Assembly: GCA_964276235.1 (NCBI GenBank)
Contig: CAXYEK010000001.1
Span: forward strand, 248,001 to 312,000
From: SCGC-AAA076-P13 sp964276235
GTDB lineage: Bacteria; Pseudomonadota; Gammaproteobacteria; Magnimaribacterales; D2472
Reading direction: 5' to 3'
Length of the DNA stretch: 64,000 bases
The position numbers and the translations under genes are program-made. Under the pieces are notes generated by a model. It was given only the letters and a program-made list of their open reading frames with translations. It had not been told where the DNA came from and did no database searches. Positions 54,971 through 62,894 of this stretch are shown here, in pieces; the stretch's first letter is position 1, and every line of letters begins with the position of its first letter.

Positions 54971-55555
54971 ATGAAAATAAATCATTATTTGTTTGTTTTG
55001 CCACTATGTGCAGTTTTTTTATTTAATGGAAAAACTTATAACGATGCTGTTGCTGAAAGAATAGGCCTTAAAGTAGATATATGTCTAGAGGGACAAGATT
55101 GTGGATCTGCAGCTGCAGCTTCTTCAATGGCCTCTAATGATATGCCAGTCAAAAAAGTTGAATTGTCAGAAGGCTCTGAACATATTGTCAAAATGCTTAA
55201 TTCTGGTGATGGTGGGAATATGATTTTTGAACCAGCTGTTATAAAAGTATCCAAGGGAGATACTATTCACTTTAAAGCAGTAGATATGGCTCATAACTCT
55301 GCGACTATGAACGGCATGATCCCGGCAGGGGCTAAAGAATGGTCTAGTGAATTAAACAAAGACTTTAGTATTGCTTTAGATGCCGAAGGAGTTTACGTAT
55401 ATCAGTGTGATCCTCACGCAATGATGGCGATGATTGGAGTTATTCAAGTAGGCGAAGCAATTAATTTAGATGAAGTGAAAGCCGAAGCTAATAAACAAAA
55501 ATCAATGTTTGTGATGAATGGCAATAGAATAGACGAATATTTATCGCAACTTTAG
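54971..55555 (+). CDS. Cupredoxin (plastocyanin/pseudoazurin-like) with cysteine-containing leader region
   Basis: A 194-residue secreted copper protein. A hydrophobic signal (LFVLPLCAVFLFNG) is followed by AVAERIGLKVDICLEGQDCG, an Arg-Ile ... Cys-x4-6-Gly-x-x-Cys stretch that resembles the region before the haem domain in cytochrome c5-type proteins. A low-complexity Ala/Ser segment follows. The cupredoxin domain (about residues 65-160) has copper ligands in MAHNSATM and QCDPHAMMAM (His, Cys, His, Met). It may carry electrons among periplasmic haem proteins next to cytochrome c4. The fusion-like leader is unusual. Confidence 0.85.
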   Translation: MKINHYLFVLPLCAVFLFNGKTYNDAVAERIGLKVDICLEGQDCGSAAAASSMASNDMPVKKVELSEGSEHIVKMLNSGDGGNMIFEPAVIKVSKGDTIHFKAVDMAHNSATMNGMIPAGAKEWSSELNKDFSIALDAEGVYVYQCDPHAMMAMIGVIQVGEAINLDEVKAEANKQKSMFVMNGNRIDEYLSQL

Positions 55556-55788
55556 TTTTTTTCTAGAACAGCAATTCTTTCTTCAAGCTTTTGGGCTATA
55601 GCATTTAATGAATCGTATTTAGATTTCTTAACGTAGCCACTTTTCTCAATAATTTTATCTAAATCAGGCGCCACTTTTTTTTCTATACTTCTTAAAAGAT
55701 CAATAGGGATTAGTTTGTTAATATTTTTAAGCTCTTTTTCAAGAATATTAAAAATAGCTTTAGAAACTTCATTTTGACTCATATTCAT
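55552..55788 (-). CDS. ubiK: Ubiquinone biosynthesis accessory factor UbiK (YqiC)
   Basis: A 78-residue protein of the BMFP/YqiC family with a C-terminal coiled coil (LNAIAQKLEERIAVLEKN) and an amphipathic N-terminal half (ISKAIFNILEKEL-like). UbiK helps the soluble Ubi complex make ubiquinone under aerobic conditions, and family members trimerise through the coiled coil. A start two codons later (MSQNEVSK) is possible. It overlaps the HAD phosphatase stop, so is translated with that operon. Confidence 0.85.
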   Translation of the reverse strand: MNMSQNEVSKAIFNILEKELKNINKLIPIDLLRSIEKKVAPDLDKIIEKSGYVKKSKYDSLNAIAQKLEERIAVLEKN

Positions 55789-56479
55789 CCTCGATTAAAT
55801 GTAAAAAATTTTTCCAATCACAAAATTGTTTTGGTTCTGGAATATCAAGATTCCACTCCTCATTTCTCCTATTAAACCATAATGTATTGATTCCAAGCAT
55901 ATGTGCTCCATAGACATCATTGGTTTGATCGTCTCCAATATGAAGAACTTCTTCATATGAAATATCCCCATAATTTTCTATGGCCTTACTGAAGTGTGGC
56001 TCATCTGGTTTATTGCTTTTTACGTCAAGAGAGCTGATAGAAAAATCAAAAAACTTTCCAACTTCAAATTTATATATGTCAGCGTTCCCATTTGTTAGGA
56101 CTCCCAAGTGATATTTAGAAGAAAGTTTATTAATTGAGTCGTATACATCATCATAAAAAAGCACTTCGTGACGCTTCGCCATAAAAATTTTATAAGATTC
56201 TGAAATTATTTGTTCTCTTTTAGAATCATCTAAAATAATATCCTTAAGTTTTTTTTCATAGATTTTTTTTCTGAGAAGGCTGATATCCCATTCAAGAGAA
56301 GCATCGTCTTCAATAAGTTCTTTTCTATATCCTAAAAAATCACTCATAGAGCCCCAATCAATTTCCCCTACTTGGTTATGAATCCATTCCCTAGTTTCTT
56401 TTTCAGCTTTAATAATTACTGGTTTGATATCCCAAAATGTGTCATCTAGATCAAAGGTTATTAATTTTATATTTTTCAT
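55769..56479 (-). CDS. HAD-superfamily phosphatase (YigB-like)
   Basis: A 236-residue HAD-IA hydrolase. Motif I is ITFDLDDTFWD with the nucleophilic and acid/base aspartates; motif II is GVLTNGNAD; motif III/IV is KPDEPHFSKAI and HIGDDQTNDVYGAHMLG. In E. coli the counterpart after dapF-yigA-xerC is YigB, a flavin-precursor phosphatase, and the gene order here is the same, which supports the assignment. The start codon overlaps the xerC stop. Confidence 0.88.
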   Translation of the reverse strand: MKNIKLITFDLDDTFWDIKPVIIKAEKETREWIHNQVGEIDWGSMSDFLGYRKELIEDDASLEWDISLLRKKIYEKKLKDIILDDSKREQIISESYKIFMAKRHEVLFYDDVYDSINKLSSKYHLGVLTNGNADIYKFEVGKFFDFSISSLDVKSNKPDEPHFSKAIENYGDISYEEVLHIGDDQTNDVYGAHMLGINTLWFNRRNEEWNLDIPEPKQFCDWKNFLHLIEDEYESK

Positions 56480-57372
56480 TTCTTTGCTCTTGGATGTGCC
56501 TTGTCATATATTTTTACCAGATGTTGATAGTCAAGTTTTGTATATATCTGAGTGGTAGAAAGTGAGCTATGGCCTAATAACTCTTGTATGGTTCTGAGGT
56601 CGCCACTTGATTCGAGCATATGTGTTGCAAAACTATGTCTTAACATATGAGGGTGAACAGGAGGAAGTCCTTGCTTGGTTGCTAGTCTTTTTAATCGAAG
56701 TTGAATACTTCTAACAGATAGTCTTGAGCCTTTTAAATTTATAAAGAGCGCTGAAGATTCTTCAGAATATTTAGATCGCTCTTCTACCCAATTATTAATA
56801 GCATTTACTGCGTATCTTCCCAATGGCACTAGCCTGGTTTTTGATCCTTTACCCAGAACTCTTAAGAACGTCATTTCCTCTTCAAAATCATCTAAATTAA
56901 TATTTGCTGTCTCTGAAACTCGAAGGCCTGAAGAATACATGAGCTCAACAATTGCAAGATCTCGAATTTCCAAAGCATCACAAGGCTTAAAATTTAATAA
57001 TTGCTCAACATCTTCTGGTGAAAGCACATCAGGGAGATGGCTAGGAGTTTTTGGAGCATTTATAAGCTCAAAGGGAGAAGTGTCAATAAGGTAATTTTTC
57101 TTTAAAAACTTAAAAAATCCCTTAGCTGATGAAAGATGCCTTTGTATACTTCTGGGATTATTATTAGAAGCATAAAGGCTGCCAATCCATCCTGTGCAAG
57201 TTTCATCTGAAATGTTTGAGTAAGAAGAAATCTTTAATGATTCTAAAAAAGTGGATAATTTAATAAGGTCCCTCTTATATGATCTAGCTGTGTTAGCTGA
57301 AAGGTTCCTAACTTCAAATATATAATCTGTATAAAGATTTATGTCTTTTAAGACAAAGTATTCTTTAGACAT
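56476..57372 (-). CDS. xerC: Tyrosine recombinase XerC
   Basis: A 298-residue site-specific recombinase, partner of XerD for resolving chromosome dimers at dif. An N-terminal SAM-like domain precedes the catalytic domain with Arg in SSGLRVSETAN, the HPHMLRHSFATHMLES box, LGHSSLSTTQIY (His and catalytic Tyr). The length matches the family. Its place in the lysA-dapF-DUF484-xerC-yigB operon is typical; as a housekeeping recombinase it does not by itself mark a mobile element. Confidence 0.95.
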   Translation of the reverse strand: MSKEYFVLKDINLYTDYIFEVRNLSANTARSYKRDLIKLSTFLESLKISSYSNISDETCTGWIGSLYASNNNPRSIQRHLSSAKGFFKFLKKNYLIDTSPFELINAPKTPSHLPDVLSPEDVEQLLNFKPCDALEIRDLAIVELMYSSGLRVSETANINLDDFEEEMTFLRVLGKGSKTRLVPLGRYAVNAINNWVEERSKYSEESSALFINLKGSRLSVRSIQLRLKRLATKQGLPPVHPHMLRHSFATHMLESSGDLRTIQELLGHSSLSTTQIYTKLDYQHLVKIYDKAHPRAKK

Positions 57373-57994
57373 TAAAAGATATGAATTTCTTTTCTAATAC
57401 ATCCCTAACGTATTCAATAAAAGTAGTATCTTCATCACCTAAATATTTAGTTCTTTCATAACTACCCAACTTCAGTAGCCCAATATCCTTCCCAACAATC
57501 ATTACAGCAACCGCCATTGATTCTACCTTTTCGTCATCAAATAAGAATTTCATTTTCTCTTTAGAGAATGAACCACAATGAATAGCTCCTTTATGAAAGG
57601 ACATCTCTGTTTTACTTTCAACTTCATTCATCTGATTACCATCAAGTAATTCTAAAATACAATTGTCTACATTAAAATTTTTCTTGAAATCTTCTTGTAC
57701 TTTTTTGATGACTTCCTCTCCTGTTGAGGACTCTAAGATAGATAAAGTTAAATCTTTAGATTTATTAAAAAGGTCTTCATTGAGAGTTGCTGTCTTTATG
57801 AAAGATGACAATAAATCCATTAAGTTTTTCTGTTCATCTCTAAGCTTTATAATCTGACGTTCAAGCAAAGATGAAGCAGAGCTAGAAGAGTGCTTAAATT
57901 TTAGCTCGCTAACAAGTGACTCTCTAGATTCAAAAAAATCTAAGTTATCTAGAAGAAATAACTCAACTTCTTTAGGGTCTATTTTATTATTCAT
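57365..57994 (-). CDS. DUF484 family protein
   Basis: A 209-residue cytoplasmic protein of the DUF484 (YigA) family. It starts with DPKEVELFLLDNLDFFESRESLV, then a short coiled coil (LLERQIIKLRDEQKNLMDLL), then a GAF-like sensory domain at about residues 80-205. The ligand is unknown. It overlaps both xerC and dapF by eight bases, the conserved neighbourhood in gammaproteobacteria. Confidence 0.85.
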   Translation of the reverse strand: MNNKIDPKEVELFLLDNLDFFESRESLVSELKFKHSSSSASSLLERQIIKLRDEQKNLMDLLSSFIKTATLNEDLFNKSKDLTLSILESSTGEEVIKKVQEDFKKNFNVDNCILELLDGNQMNEVESKTEMSFHKGAIHCGSFSKEKMKFLFDDEKVESMAVAVMIVGKDIGLLKLGSYERTKYLGDEDTTFIEYVRDVLEKKFISFNV

Positions 57995-58769
57995 TTATGT
58001 CCCCAGAATATACGAAGGCAGTTGGCCCTGTCATTAAAATACTTTCATTAGATTTTACAAAGTTTAGTTCACCACCAAAAGACCTAATTCTAAGTTTGCC
58101 AATCTTTCCCTTAAGTAAAAGTGATGAGACTGATAAAGATGCCGATCCACAAGAAAGAGTTTCGCCAACACCGTTTTCATATGTCCTTATTTCTGCAACC
58201 CCCTTAACATTTTTATAAATAGATAAATTAATGCCAAAAGGTTTAATGTTTTTTTCTAACTTTTTATACAGAGCCGATAAGTCATCCTTTGATATAGAAT
58301 TTTTCTTAATACAAAGGTGTATGTTTCCAACATCAACAAGATCAAATGGCAGCCCGTTCAATTTTTTAGATATAGATTTTGAAAGATTCACATTTTGATA
58401 TATCTTTGGACAAGGAACCGTAACCTTAACTTGATTCTTAAAAGGTTCACATAATAGCTCGATCTTTTTAGTCTGAAATTTTAAAGATTTTTTTGGGGCA
58501 AGACTATGAGACCATATATAAGATGCTGCACATCTTACTCCATTAAGACACATATTTGCTTGGCCGCCATCAGCATTATAAAATTTAACAAAGAAATCTA
58601 AATCAGGTTTTGTTGGCAGGTCTATAAGGATAAGTTGATCAAACCCAACCCCCGTATTTCGGTCTGCTAGTTTTCTTATAAAGATTTTTTTTGGAACGAA
58701 ATCATCTCTGATAGAATCCATTACTACAAAATCATTGCCATTCCCATGCATCTTGTCGAACTTAATCAT
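57987..58769 (-). CDS. dapF: Diaminopimelate epimerase
   Basis: A 260-residue pyridoxal-independent epimerase giving meso-diaminopimelate for lysine and peptidoglycan. It begins MIKFDKMHGNGNDFVVMD. The first catalytic cysteine is in NADGGQANMCLNGVRC (usual CGNGxRC; Gly is replaced by Leu here), and the second in GETLSCGSASLSVS. The two cysteines needed for two-base chemistry are intact. It overlaps lysA by eight bases. The substituted glycine and short length suggest a diverged but working copy. Confidence 0.92.
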   Translation of the reverse strand: MIKFDKMHGNGNDFVVMDSIRDDFVPKKIFIRKLADRNTGVGFDQLILIDLPTKPDLDFFVKFYNADGGQANMCLNGVRCAASYIWSHSLAPKKSLKFQTKKIELLCEPFKNQVKVTVPCPKIYQNVNLSKSISKKLNGLPFDLVDVGNIHLCIKKNSISKDDLSALYKKLEKNIKPFGINLSIYKNVKGVAEIRTYENGVGETLSCGSASLSVSSLLLKGKIGKLRIRSFGGELNFVKSNESILMTGPTAFVYSGDINE

Positions 58770-60000
58770 TATTAAGCATTTCCATTTTTAGAATGTCTTC
58801 TAGAGTCTCTCTTTTTCTTATTAAAGTTGATTTATCTCCATCAACGAGAACTTCGCAGGCTCTTGGTCTTGAATTATAATTCGAAGCCATAACAAATCCA
58901 TAAGCACCAGCTGTTCTAACAGCTAGAACATCATCCTCATCGGCATCAATAGAAATATCTTTAGCTAAGAAATCAGAAGATTCACAAATAGGCCCAACAA
59001 TATTATATTTTCTTGGCTTTGCTATTTTTTCAGAAACATTCCAAATTTCATGTTTAGCTTGATATAAAGCAGGCCTTATTAAATCATTCATTGCAGCATC
59101 AACAATAAGGAATTCATCCTTGACGTATTCCACTTTTGTTAAAAGCACTCCAGCATTGGCAGAAATACTTCTACCAGGCTCTAGAATTAATCTTTCTTTT
59201 CTTCCTTTAAATTCTTCTTCAAGACAAGCAATTAGCTCTTTTGGAGAGGTTATATTTTCATCACTATACTGAACGCCAAGACCGCCACCTAAATCTAAGA
59301 AATCTAGCTCAATTCCTTGTTTTTTTATAGTATCTGCTAACTTGATAGCACTTCTGGCAGTTTCTTTGTAGCTTGTTAAATCAAAAATCTGAGAGCCAAT
59401 ATGACAAGCAAGACCAACCATATTTACGAATTTTGACTTAGCAACATAACTACTTAATTCGATAATATCTTCAATAGAAGATATTCCAAACTTATCTCCT
59501 TTTCGACCAGTAGTAATATAGTCGTGACCGCCTGAATCAATATCAGGATTGAATCTTATAGATACTGATGCTGGAATATTTAAGTTTTTTGCAATGTTTT
59601 CAATTCTGTAAAGCTCGGAAACTGATTCGACATTAAATGAGAGTATCCCATTTAATATACCTGACTCAATCTCTGCTTCTGATTTACCTACACCTGAAAA
59701 AATAATAGTCTTAGGATTTGCTCCAATTGATAACACTCTGTGCAATTCTCCACCTGAAACAATATCAAAACCACACCCCGCATCTTTGAGCACCTTTAAT
59801 ATATGTATATTGCTGAGAGACTTAACTGAAAAACACACAAGTCCATCCACTTGCTCAAATGACTTTACATAAGATTCAGCATTAAGTTGAATGGTTTCTT
59901 TAGAGTAAACATAAGCAGGAGTATTGTATTCATTTGCCAAGTCAGAAAGACTGACTTCGTCACAAAAAAGCTTACCTGATTTATAATTAAATGGATCCAC
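58762..60000 (-). CDS. lysA: Diaminopimelate decarboxylase
   Basis: A 412-residue PLP enzyme that makes lysine from meso-diaminopimelate. The PLP-lysine motif is VCFSVKSLSNIHIL, followed by SGGELHRVLS, GLACHIGSQI, DLGGGLGVQY, EPGRSISANAGVL and CESSDFLAKD. The start is GTG at 60000, sharing its first base with the lptM stop codon. The lptM-lysA-dapF order matches the gammaproteobacterial norm. Confidence 0.96.
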   Translation of the reverse strand: MDPFNYKSGKLFCDEVSLSDLANEYNTPAYVYSKETIQLNAESYVKSFEQVDGLVCFSVKSLSNIHILKVLKDAGCGFDIVSGGELHRVLSIGANPKTIIFSGVGKSEAEIESGILNGILSFNVESVSELYRIENIAKNLNIPASVSIRFNPDIDSGGHDYITTGRKGDKFGISSIEDIIELSSYVAKSKFVNMVGLACHIGSQIFDLTSYKETARSAIKLADTIKKQGIELDFLDLGGGLGVQYSDENITSPKELIACLEEEFKGRKERLILEPGRSISANAGVLLTKVEYVKDEFLIVDAAMNDLIRPALYQAKHEIWNVSEKIAKPRKYNIVGPICESSDFLAKDISIDADEDDVLAVRTAGAYGFVMASNYNSRPRACEVLVDGDKSTLIRKRETLEDILKMEMLNND

Positions 60001-60104
60001 TAAACAATCTTTGTTTCAAGAATTTCAATTATAGGGCCCTTTACACCACAACCTTGTAAAGAGAGGACTATTAAAAGACCAATTGAAATTTTTATTATGT
60101 TCAT
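60000..60104 (-). CDS. lptM: Small outer-membrane lipoprotein LptM
   Basis: A 34-residue lipoprotein that I read from ATG 60104 to TAG 60000. The signal peptide is NIIKISIGLLIVLSLQG, the lipidated cysteine lies in QGCGVKGPI, and the GCGxKGP motif is the signature of LptM/YifL (LppL), the lipopeptide gene preceding lysA in pseudomonads. LptM aids maturation of the LPS translocon LptD. Only the conserved lipidated head is kept; the tail is far shorter than the 67 residues of E. coli. Its stop overlaps the lysA start by one base. Confidence 0.8.
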   Translation of the reverse strand: MNIIKISIGLLIVLSLQGCGVKGPIIEILETKIV

Positions 60105-60105
60105 A

Positions 60106-60140
60106 GTGCGTATTATGGGCAATTATGCCCATAATTGCAC
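60106..60140. terminator. Long inverted repeat between ahcY and lptM
   Basis: GTGC plus ATTATGGGC (60106-60120) pairs with GCCCATAAT plus GCAC (60127-60140), giving 13 base pairs with a small internal mismatch and a 6-base loop (AATTAT). It lies 10 bases beyond the ahcY stop and just before lptM. It lacks a clear T-tract, so it could be a transcription terminator for metK-ahcY or an operator ahead of lptM-lysA. Confidence 0.6.
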
Positions 60141-60149
60141 AGTATAAGA

Positions 60150-61544
60150 TTAATATTTGTAGCTTTCTTCTTTGAAAGGACCTTCTTGCGGCACGTTAAT
60201 ATAATCAGCTTGATCTTGAGTAAGTTTAGTTATAACTCCTCCAAAACCGGCAACCATTAATGCAGCAACTTCTTCATCAAGCTTTTTAGGAAGTACTTCA
60301 ACAGTAATCATTTCTGCTTTTGTATCCTCATCATTAATATTTGCAAAACCTTGCTTATATAAATGTATTTGCGCTAAAACTTGGTTAGCAAATGAGCCAT
60401 CCATAATTCTACTTGGATGTCCTGTTGCATTACCCAGATTAACTAATCGACCTTCAGCTAAAAGAATAAGATAGTTTTTGCTGGTTTGGTCTGGTGTTCC
60501 ATCAGGCTTTGTATCTCTAAATATCCTATGAACTTGCGGTTTAATCTCATCCCAATAATAATTATCTCTCATAAATGCAGTGTCAATCTCATTATCAAAA
60601 TGACCGATATTACAAACGACAGCAGTATTTTTTAATGTAGCTAACATTGCAGCGTCACAAACATTAACATTACCTGTTGTTGTAACAATTAAATCAGTGT
60701 TACCCATTACTTCCATATTGATATCTGATTCGTTTCTTGAAACAGCACCATCTTTATAACAGGATACAACTGCAAAACCATCCATACAGGCCTGCATCGC
60801 ACAAATAGGATCTGATTCAACAACACTTACTATCATTCCTTCTTGAGCTAGACTAGCTGCTGATCCTTTACCAACATCTCCATAACCAATTACAAGGCCT
60901 CTTTTGCCCATAAGGAGCATATCAGTTCCTCTTTTAAGAGCGTCATTGAGGCTATGTCTGCAACCATATTTGTTGTCATTTTTAGCTTTAGTAACTGAAT
61001 CATTAACGTTAATAGCAGGTATTTTTAACTCACCTTTTTCTAACATTTCTTTGAGTCTGTGAACTCCAGTAGTAGTTTCTTCTGAAACACCATGAATAGT
61101 TTCTAACATATCTGGAAATTTTTCATGAACCATTGCAGTAAGATCACTTCCATCATCAAGAATCATATTTGCATCCCAAGGTTTTCCATCTTTACAGATA
61201 GTTTGCTCAATGCACCATTCAAACTCTTCGTCTGTTTCACCTTTCCAAGCAAAAGTTGGTATACCTTTGGCAGCCATTGCAGCTGCAGCATGATCTTGAG
61301 TAGAGAAAATATTACAAGAAGACCATCTTAGTTCTGCTCCTAAATCTATTAATGTTTCCATTAGAACTGCAGTTTGAATTGTCATATGAATACAACCCAT
61401 AATTTTTGCATTGGCCAAAGGCTGTTCGTCTCTGTACTTATCTCTAAGTGCCATTAAGGCTGGCATTTCATTTTCAGCTAGAGATATCTCTCTTCTTCCA
61501 AATTCGGCAAGACTTATATCTGCTACTTTATAATCGTTTTCCAT
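60150..61544 (-). CDS. ahcY: S-adenosylhomocysteine hydrolase
   Basis: A 464-residue NAD-dependent enzyme that splits S-adenosylhomocysteine into adenosine and homocysteine, closing the methyl cycle. Motifs include MGCIHMTIQTAVLMETLIDLGAE, SSCNIFSTQDHAAAA, NDSVTKAKNDNKYGCRHSL and the NAD-binding VIGYGDVGKGSAASL. The length includes the insertion common in proteobacterial enzymes. It starts 20 bases after the metK stop and is co-transcribed with it. Confidence 0.96.
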   Translation of the reverse strand: MENDYKVADISLAEFGRREISLAENEMPALMALRDKYRDEQPLANAKIMGCIHMTIQTAVLMETLIDLGAELRWSSCNIFSTQDHAAAAMAAKGIPTFAWKGETDEEFEWCIEQTICKDGKPWDANMILDDGSDLTAMVHEKFPDMLETIHGVSEETTTGVHRLKEMLEKGELKIPAINVNDSVTKAKNDNKYGCRHSLNDALKRGTDMLLMGKRGLVIGYGDVGKGSAASLAQEGMIVSVVESDPICAMQACMDGFAVVSCYKDGAVSRNESDINMEVMGNTDLIVTTTGNVNVCDAAMLATLKNTAVVCNIGHFDNEIDTAFMRDNYYWDEIKPQVHRIFRDTKPDGTPDQTSKNYLILLAEGRLVNLGNATGHPSRIMDGSFANQVLAQIHLYKQGFANINDEDTKAEMITVEVLPKKLDEEVAALMVAGFGGVITKLTQDQADYINVPQEGPFKEESYKY

Positions 61545-61564
61545 TTTTTTATTCCTTATTTATT

Positions 61565-62719
61565 TTATTGTGAAATATCTGAAGCTCTATCTGTTTTTTC
61601 CCATGAGAGATCTATATCCGATCTGCCAAAGTGACCATAAGCTGCAGTTTGCAAGTATATAGGTCTTTTAAGGTCTAGCATATTAATAAGACTTTTTGGT
61701 CTTAAATCAAACTCTTCTTCAACTATTCTTACTATTGCTTCTTTTGATATTTTTTCACTATTAAACGTTTCAACGTGTATAGAAGTAGGCTTAGCTACTC
61801 CAATTGCATAAGAAACTTGAATTTCGCAATAATCAGCAAGCCCAGCTGCAACTATATTTTTTGCAACATATCTAGATGCATAAGCTGCAGATCTATCAAC
61901 TTTTGAAGGGTCTTTTCCTGAAAAAGCTCCACCACCATGTCTTGCCATGCCGCCATAAGTATCTACAATTATCTTTCTTCCAGTAAGGCCGCAATCACCA
62001 ACAGGACCACCAATAACAAATTTGCCAGTTGGGTTGATATAAATGTTTGTTGAATCTAATATCCATTCTTCAGGAACAATTGGCTTAATAATTTTATCCA
62101 TTACACCAGCTTTTATCTCTTCTTGAGTCACATCTTCATCATGCTGAGTAGATAAAACAACAGCTGAAAGTCCTTCTATTGTTTTGCCATCATCTGAATA
62201 AATAACACTAACCTGACTTTTAGCATCAGGTCTTAACCATTTAAGTTCCCCACTTTTCATAACGTCAGCTTGTTTTTTAACAAGTCTATGAGAAAGATCT
62301 ATCGGAAGAGGCATTAACGAATCTGTTTCAGTACAAGCATATCCAAACATCAGTCCCTGATCTCCAGCTCCCTGCTCTAAGTTTTCTCCTTCACCTTCAG
62401 TTACTCCTTGTGAAATATCAGGAGATTGTTCGAAAACAAGGTTCGTAAATTCACAGGTATCACCATTAAAACCATACTCATCAGTGTTATAGCCTATGTC
62501 GTTAATAGTTTTCCTAACTACTGGTTCAAGATCTGGACTCCCAAGAGAGGTAATCTCTCCAGCAATGAAAACCATATTGTTTTTGATCATGGTTTCGCAA
62601 GCAACTCTACTATTTGGGTCTTCTGCTAGATAGGCATCAAGCACTGCATCAGAAATTTGATCACAAACTTTATCAGGATGACCCCCTGAAACTGATTCCG
62701 ACGTAAATATATAACTCAT
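61565..62719 (-). CDS. metK: S-adenosylmethionine synthetase
   Basis: A 384-residue enzyme making S-adenosylmethionine from methionine and ATP; E. coli MetK also has 384. It begins MSYIFTSESVSGGHPDKVCDQ, with GEGENLEQGAGDQGLMFGYAC, the P-loop-like GGGAFSGKDPSKVDRSAAY and DTYGGMARHGGGA. A strong ribosome site (GGAGG) precedes the start. The 5' leader holds a weak G-U-containing stem ending in the ribosome site; no known SAM riboswitch could be recognised. Confidence 0.97.
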   Translation of the reverse strand: MSYIFTSESVSGGHPDKVCDQISDAVLDAYLAEDPNSRVACETMIKNNMVFIAGEITSLGSPDLEPVVRKTINDIGYNTDEYGFNGDTCEFTNLVFEQSPDISQGVTEGEGENLEQGAGDQGLMFGYACTETDSLMPLPIDLSHRLVKKQADVMKSGELKWLRPDAKSQVSVIYSDDGKTIEGLSAVVLSTQHDEDVTQEEIKAGVMDKIIKPIVPEEWILDSTNIYINPTGKFVIGGPVGDCGLTGRKIIVDTYGGMARHGGGAFSGKDPSKVDRSAAYASRYVAKNIVAAGLADYCEIQVSYAIGVAKPTSIHVETFNSEKISKEAIVRIVEEEFDLRPKSLINMLDLKRPIYLQTAAYGHFGRSDIDLSWEKTDRASDISQ

Positions 62720-62867
62720 TTATTCCTCCAAAATTAAAAAATTCCGGTGCGAAATAATAATTTTTTAGCAGCTTATAAGTGCAAAAAATCTAAAAATCAC
62801 AACGGACTGTAATTTTATATAAAAAAATTATATTTAGCTATTAATTCTCCTGTATAAATATTATTAT

Positions 62868-62886
62868 CTGTTTAAACCTTAAACAG
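62868..62886. promoter_or_regulatory. Palindrome in the tkt leader
   Basis: CTGTTTAA and TTAAACAG form perfect 8-base arms around ACC, immediately before the AGGA ribosome site of tkt. A likely -10 (TATAAA) lies at 62853-62858. Placement downstream of the -10 fits a repressor operator, or a stem that masks translation. No regulator gene is adjacent. Confidence 0.5.
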
Positions 62887-62894
62887 GAACAAAA

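Noticed and set aside
56476..57372. xerC as evidence of a mobile element
   Set aside because: It is the housekeeping XerC in its usual dapF operon.
62720..62894. SAM riboswitch (SAM-II or SAM-V type) upstream of metK
   Set aside because: The leader has a weak stem near the ribosome site and an A-rich run, but I could not match the conserved core or pseudoknot pairing of either class. A covariance-model search would decide.
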